Source: Leifsonia sp. NPDC080035 (GTDB lineage: Bacteria > Actinomycetota > Actinomycetes > Actinomycetales > Microbacteriaceae). Taken from it: 64,000 nt of DNA. Position 1 is the first letter of the stretch. Each line of letters begins with the position of its first letter. A program made the position numbers and the translations under genes. The notes below the pieces were generated by a model that had not been told where the DNA came from, did not search any database, and was given only the letters and a program-made list of their open reading frames with translations. The stretch covers positions 62,001-126,000 of the forward strand of contig NZ_CP157390.1 in NCBI RefSeq assembly GCF_040050925.1, in the 5' to 3' direction. Positions 60,856-64,000 of the stretch are shown here, piece by piece.

Positions 60856-60945
60856 CAGCCGGCGTCCGGCCGCCGTCCGAGCGCGCGAAGCGGCCGCCGC
60901 TCCCCCTCCGCAGGGGTGCGACGGCCGCCGTCCGGGAGCGGGAGG

Positions 60946-61764
60946 CTAGGCCTTCCGCATGTAGGCGCGCACCGTGAGCGGCGCGAACACCGCGACGATG
61001 ACCGCGGCGCCGAGCAGCGCCCACCAGCCGTCGGCGCCGAAGGTGCCGTTGTTGGCGAGGTCGCGGACCGCCGTGACCAGGTGCGAGACCGGGTTGACGT
61101 TCACGAACGACTGCAGCCAGTCCGGCATCGTGTCCACCGGCACGAACGCGTTCGAGAAGAACGTCAGCGGGAACAGCACCAGGAACGAGATGCCCTGGAC
61201 CGATCCCGCCGTGCGGGCGATCACGCCGAAGAAGGCGAAGATCCAGCTGATCGCCCACGCCGAGACGATCACGAGCAGTCCGGCGAGGATGACGAAGCCG
61301 AGGCCGGCCGCGGGCCGGTAGCCCATGAAGAAGCCGGTGATGAAGGTGATCGCGGTGGCGATCGCGTAGCGCAGCGTGTCGGCGAGCAGCGCACCGGAGA
61401 GCGGCGCGATGCGGGCGATCGGCATGGATTTGAAGCGGTCGAACACGCCCTTGTCCATGTCCTCGCGCAGCTGGACGCCGGTGACGACGGAGGTCGTGAT
61501 GACGGTCTGCGCCAGGATGCCGGGGATCAGCGCGGGCAGGTAGTTCTGCACGTTGCCCGCGATCGCGCCGCCGAACAGCAGCGCGAACATCAGCGTGAAG
61601 ATGATCGGCTGCAGCGTGACGTCGAAGAGCTGCTCCGGCGTCCGCTTGATCTTCAGCAGCCCGCGGCGGGCCATGGTCAGGGTGTTCGCCAGCGTCTGGG
61701 AGAGGCTGACGTGGTTCTTGAGGTTCCGCTCCGACGGCGGCGTGATGGTGGCGATGGCGCTCAT
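60946..61764 (-). CDS. ABC-2 type exporter permease (DrrB-like)
   Basis: 272 residues, six membrane helices. LFDVTLQPIIFTLMFALLFGGAIAG, PGILAQTVITTSVVTGVQLREDMDKGVFDRFKSMPIARIAPL and the late LFPLTFFSNAFVPVDTMPDWLQ are typical of DrrB/daunorubicin-type permeases. It pairs with the ATPase encoded just upstream; its ATG overlaps the ATPase stop (ATGA). The exported compound is unknown: drugs, lipids or a self-made metabolite. Confidence 0.93.
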   Translation of the reverse strand: MSAIATITPPSERNLKNHVSLSQTLANTLTMARRGLLKIKRTPEQLFDVTLQPIIFTLMFALLFGGAIAGNVQNYLPALIPGILAQTVITTSVVTGVQLREDMDKGVFDRFKSMPIARIAPLSGALLADTLRYAIATAITFITGFFMGYRPAAGLGFVILAGLLVIVSAWAISWIFAFFGVIARTAGSVQGISFLVLFPLTFFSNAFVPVDTMPDWLQSFVNVNPVSHLVTAVRDLANNGTFGADGWWALLGAAVIVAVFAPLTVRAYMRKA

Positions 61765-62774
61765 GCCCGGACTCCTTCCGATGCGACGGACTTCTCGTCG
61801 CCGGCGGACTCGTCCGCCGTCTCCTCTTCGACGCCGTGACCGGTGAGGGTGAGGAACACCTCGTCGAGGGTCGGCTTCTGGACGGACATCTCCGCCAGGT
61901 GGATGCCCGCCTCGCGGAACGTGACGAACAGGTCGGTGACCGCGTCCGCGTCGCGCATCGGCGCGGTGAGGCGCGAGCCCTCCGGGGAGACGACCGCCTC
62001 GACGCCGAGCACCGCGGAGATCGCCCTGCGGGCGTCCTCGATGTCGGCGGGGTCGGTGAGCCGCAGCTGCAGCGAGGAGTCGCCGACGGAGGACTTCAGT
62101 TCGTCGCCGGTGCCCTCGGCGACGACGCGGCCGCGGTCGATGACCGCGATGCGGTCGGCCAGCTGGTCGGCCTCGTCCAGGTACTGCGTGGTGAGCAGCA
62201 CGGTGGAGCCGGTGGCGACCAGGCGGCGGATGGTGTCCCACATCTGCGCGCGGGTGCGCGGGTCGAGGCCGGTCGTCGGCTCGTCGAGGAAGATGAGGGG
62301 CGGCTGGGCGATGAGGCTCGCGGCCAGGTCGAGGCGGCGGCGCATCCCGCCGGAGAACTTCTTCAGCGGGCGCTTCGCCGCCTCGGTCAGCCCGAACTCC
62401 TCGAGCAGCTCCGCGGTCTTCCGCTTCGCCTCGCGGCCGCTCAGGCCGAGCAGCCTCCCGAAGATCATCAGGTTCTCGTTGGCGGAGAGCGTCTCGTCGA
62501 CGGACGCGAACTGGGCCGTGACGCCGAGGAGCTGCCGGACGATCTGCTGCTCCCTCCGGATGTCGTGACCGAAGATGTAGGCATCCCCGCCGTCCGGCCG
62601 GAGCAGGGTGGCGAGCATAGAGATGGTGGTGGTCTTCCCGGCGCCGTTCGGCCCGAGGACGCCGTAGACGGTGCCGGCGCGGACGTTCAGGTCGACGCCG
62701 TCGACCGCGCGGTTGTCGCCGAAGACCTTGACGAGCCCGTGGGCTTCGACGGCCCACTCGGTGCGTGAAGTCAT
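61761..62774 (-). CDS. ABC exporter ATP-binding protein (DrrA-like)
   Basis: 337 residues. Walker A is GPNGAGKTT (about 41-49), Q-loop GVTAQFASVDETLSANENL, signature FSGGMRRRLDLAASLI, Walker B LIFLDEPTTGLD, and switch His region LLTTQYLDEADQLADRI has Gln in the usual His place, as is common in DrrA proteins. A C-terminal domain (about 240-320) ends PTLDEVFLTLTGHG. Three 11-bp-spaced heptamers lie 51-79 bp upstream. Confidence 0.94.
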   Translation of the reverse strand: MTSRTEWAVEAHGLVKVFGDNRAVDGVDLNVRAGTVYGVLGPNGAGKTTTISMLATLLRPDGGDAYIFGHDIRREQQIVRQLLGVTAQFASVDETLSANENLMIFGRLLGLSGREAKRKTAELLEEFGLTEAAKRPLKKFSGGMRRRLDLAASLIAQPPLIFLDEPTTGLDPRTRAQMWDTIRRLVATGSTVLLTTQYLDEADQLADRIAVIDRGRVVAEGTGDELKSSVGDSSLQLRLTDPADIEDARRAISAVLGVEAVVSPEGSRLTAPMRDADAVTDLFVTFREAGIHLAEMSVQKPTLDEVFLTLTGHGVEEETADESAGDEKSVASEGVRA

Positions 62775-62824
62775 GGTGGTCCTTCCTGGGTGGATGGGTA
62801 CTCTGCGATGCTGCCGGGTCGCCC

Positions 62825-62853
62825 TTACACCGCCCTCACACCCCGCTTACACC
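62825..62853 (-). promoter_or_regulatory. Three heptamer direct repeats with 11-bp period upstream of the DrrAB-like operon
   Basis: On the operon strand GGTGTAA, GGTGTGA and GGTGTAA occur in series, starting at plus-strand positions 62847, 62836 and 62825. The spacing is exactly 11 bp, one DNA turn. This is the layout of SARP/AfsR-type binding sites (heptamers plus four-base gaps). A further GTAAGC pair lies at 62868 and 62878 in the other orientation. Confidence 0.65.
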
Positions 62854-62884
62854 CCCCGCCCCCGCGTGTAAGCGGCCGTAAGCA

Positions 62885-62951
62885 GCCGCCGAGTACGCGG
62901 ATTCTCTACGTACTCGCGTGCTTTCGCGCGACTTTCTGCGCACTCGGCGGC
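62885..62951. repeat. Hairpin related to the GCCGAGCACAGG family (divergent copy)
   Basis: GCCGCCGAGTACGCGGA (62885-62901) pairs with TCTGCGCACTCGGCGGC (62935-62951), allowing two wobble-type mismatches. It shares the GCCGCCGAG base with the other copies but then differs. It is 28 bases after the Clp-N gene stop and probably terminates that operon. Confidence 0.65.
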
Positions 62952-62978
62952 GTGGCGGTGCGGGTCAGACGGTGCGGG

Positions 62979-63488
62979 TCAGGCGGCGCGTCGGGCGGCG
63001 GCGAGGAGGCCGGGCCGGTCGACGCCGGCGAGCGTGAGCGCACGCGGGACCGTGCCGAGCTCGAGGGCGAAGAGGCCGGCGAGCAGGTCGATCTCGGCGG
63101 AGCGCTGGCGACGCTGGGCCGCGGCGGCCTTGTGGGCGCGCACGAGCACGTCCTTGGCGGATGCCCCCCAGCGCGGACGCGTCACCCGTGGAGAGGCGAC
63201 GAGGCGCTCGGCGGGCAGCGGCTCGACGCCGGCGACGCGTAGGCTCGCCGCGCGCTCGGCGGAGAGGGCGGCGTCGACCCCGGCTGTGTCGAGTCCCGCC
63301 TGGGCGAGGACGGCCTGGACGGGCGAGTCCTCCGCCGTGGTGAGGGCGAGGAGCAGGTGCTCGGCCTCGACGAGCGAGGCGTTGCGGTTCTGCGCCTCCG
63401 CGACGGCGCGGACGATGAGCTCTCGCAGCCGCCGGGAGAGCGGCTGCCCTGGGGCGTTGTTGGCGGTGCCGGGGGTGGTCTCAGACAT
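62979..63488 (-). CDS. Clp N-terminal domain protein (ClpC/ClpA N-domain only)
   Basis: 169 residues made of a double Clp-N repeat: RRLRELIVRAVAEAQNRNASLVEAEHLLLALTTAEDSPVQAVLAQAGLD (about 18-67), and a second, shorter one from about 105 (AKDVLVRAHKAAAAQRRQRSAEIDLLAGLFALELG). No AAA+ ATPase follows, so it may act as a peptide-binding adaptor or a decoy for ClpC. It overlaps the upstream HTH gene by eight bases and so is translationally coupled to it. Confidence 0.88.
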   Translation of the reverse strand: MSETTPGTANNAPGQPLSRRLRELIVRAVAEAQNRNASLVEAEHLLLALTTAEDSPVQAVLAQAGLDTAGVDAALSAERAASLRVAGVEPLPAERLVASPRVTRPRWGASAKDVLVRAHKAAAAQRRQRSAEIDLLAGLFALELGTVPRALTLAGVDRPGLLAAARRAA

Positions 63489-63723
63489 TGCGTCTCCTCA
63501 GGACGACGCCGGCCGCGGCGACGCGGCGCAGGTGCTTCTTGTGGACGGCCTGGCGGGTGATGCCGAGCGCGTCGGCGATCTGCGACCAGGTCCAGCCCTC
63601 GCGCAGCGCGCGCTCGACCTCGGCGTCTTCGAGACGGTCGGCCAGCTCGCGCAGCGCGATGACGGCGGCGAGGCCGTCCGCGGGGCCGCCCAGCGGATCC
63701 GGCGTGCTGGTTGGTGGGGTCAT
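63481..63723 (-). CDS. Small helix-turn-helix regulator coupled to the Clp-N protein
   Basis: 80 residues from the ATG at 63723. The DNA-binding region is LREGWTWSQIADALGITRQAVHKKHLRRV (about 40-68), a sigma-70-region-4-like or Fis-like HTH. The ATG lies seven bases after a TATGGT -10 box with a TTGACA -35, so the transcript should be leaderless; the in-frame ATG at 63735 lies inside that -10 box and is rejected. Two palindromes flank the promoter, suggesting autoregulation. Confidence 0.85.
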   Translation of the reverse strand: MTPPTSTPDPLGGPADGLAAVIALRELADRLEDAEVERALREGWTWSQIADALGITRQAVHKKHLRRVAAAGVVLRRRNV

Positions 63724-63727
63724 ACAA

Positions 63728-63768
63728 GCAACCATAGTTGCCTATTTCGATTTGTCAACCGAGGTTGC
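63728..63768 (-). promoter_or_regulatory. Promoter with two palindromic operators upstream of the HTH/Clp-N operon
   Basis: On the minus strand TTGACA (63753-63758) and TATGGT (63731-63736) are 16 bp apart. GCAACTATGGTTGC (63728-63741) covers the -10, and GCAACCTCGGTTG (63756-63768) overlaps the -35. Both have the form GCAAC-N3-GGTTG. A repressor bound to both would shut the promoter. Confidence 0.65.
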
Positions 63769-63807
63769 TCGTTTCGTCGAGCCATGCGCCGCCTCCCCGC
63801 TCCCGCT

Positions 63808-63859
63808 TCGTCACGAATGGGCGCCGGTCGTGACGAACCCCGCACATTCGTGACGAATG
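63808..63859. repeat. 52-bp triple-palindrome element, copy B
   Basis: TTCGTCACGAAT at 63808, TCGTGACGAA at 63829 and ATTCGTGACGAAT at 63847, with the same eight-base spacers as copy A at 25632-25683. It lies between the divergent HTH gene and the gene starting at 63992. Confidence 0.8.
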
Positions 63860-63991
63860 GATGCGACACCGAGCGACGAACAAGTGGGGCCATCCGCTCC
63901 CATCAGTCGCCCCCGGAGCCGCGCAGGAATCGTGCGCGGATGCGCGCCGTGACGCCGGAATCGCGCGTAGCACGCGACGTAGACTGGAGAA

Positions 63992-64000
63992 GTGACAGCG
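63992..64000 (+). CDS. Start of a further gene, cut by the window edge
   Basis: Only GTG ACA GCG is visible. TAGACT at 63980-63985 ends six bases upstream, and GGAGAA fills the gap, so the start is plausible both as a leaderless and as a ribosome-site start. The product cannot be known. Confidence 0.4.

Noticed and set aside
1..64000. CRISPR arrays, insertion sequences, prophage or integrase genes
   Set aside because: I looked for regularly spaced repeats, transposase motifs and phage gene blocks and saw none; the repeats present are short intergenic palindromes and hairpins.

Overview
This window is about 72% G+C, with high-GC codon use, many GTG starts, IdeR-type iron control and the gene order eno - small membrane gene - FtsB-like - DUF501. 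That points to an actinobacterium, most likely Microbacteriaceae (Leifsonia-like). The family placement is inference. I see no prophage, insertion sequence, CRISPR array or plasmid gene. This is chromosomal housekeeping DNA with a few accessory regulators and several families of intergenic repeats.

Layout. 1-7 kb: the start of a TetR-type repressor, a large secreted/membrane Ig-like protein, YchJ, a VOC protein, a 35-residue membrane peptide, an unusual tRNA with anticodon UAA, a cold module (cspA-like plus fatty acid desaturase), lspA, and a yigZ-like gene broken by two frameshifts. 7-15 kb: NDH-2, a mycosin-like subtilase, DUF501, FtsB-like protein, enolase, DUF1349, hisS. 15-19 kb: a four-gene siderophore uptake operon behind an IdeR box that overlaps the end of mazG. 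19-27 kb: mazG, nhaA, mfd, an alpha/beta hydrolase, pth, rplY. 27-31 kb: gluconate kinase, a Gfo/Idh dehydrogenase with a TIM-barrel isomerase, and gnd. 31-35 kb: prs, glmU, tRNA-Gln and a MarR regulator. 35-45 kb: a TagF-like/GT4 fusion, an AidB-like dehydrogenase, a GNAT enzyme, an ABC-F protein and a LAL-type LuxR regulator. 45-50 kb: ispE-ksgA-tatD-metG, with rsmI next to it. 50-57 kb: a protein mannosyltransferase, a sedolisin, a YeiH-type transporter, a guanidinium-type SMR exporter under a guanidine-III riboswitch, and metY with a CoA-binding protein. 57-64 kb: a methyltransferase, an AfsR-like regulator convergent with a DrrAB-like exporter, a Clp-N protein with an HTH regulator, and the start of one more gene.

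Regulation stands out. More than a dozen genes have a TANNNT-like -10 box ending 6 to 8 nt before the start codon, the arrangement expected for leaderless mRNAs. Two divergent pairs (39329/39355 and 50099/50125) are separated by exactly 25 bp and carry both -10 boxes inside that gap. Three intergenic repeat families recur: hairpins with GCCGAGCACAGG arms, a 52-bp triple-palindrome element at two loci 38 kb apart, and a pair of ATTTG-CGC-CAAAT palindromes.

The best candidates for something new are the UAA tRNA with a five-base variable loop (I found no in-frame TTA codon in the called genes), the 52-bp triple palindrome, and the 11-bp-period direct repeats in front of the DrrAB-like operon that face an AfsR-like regulator.
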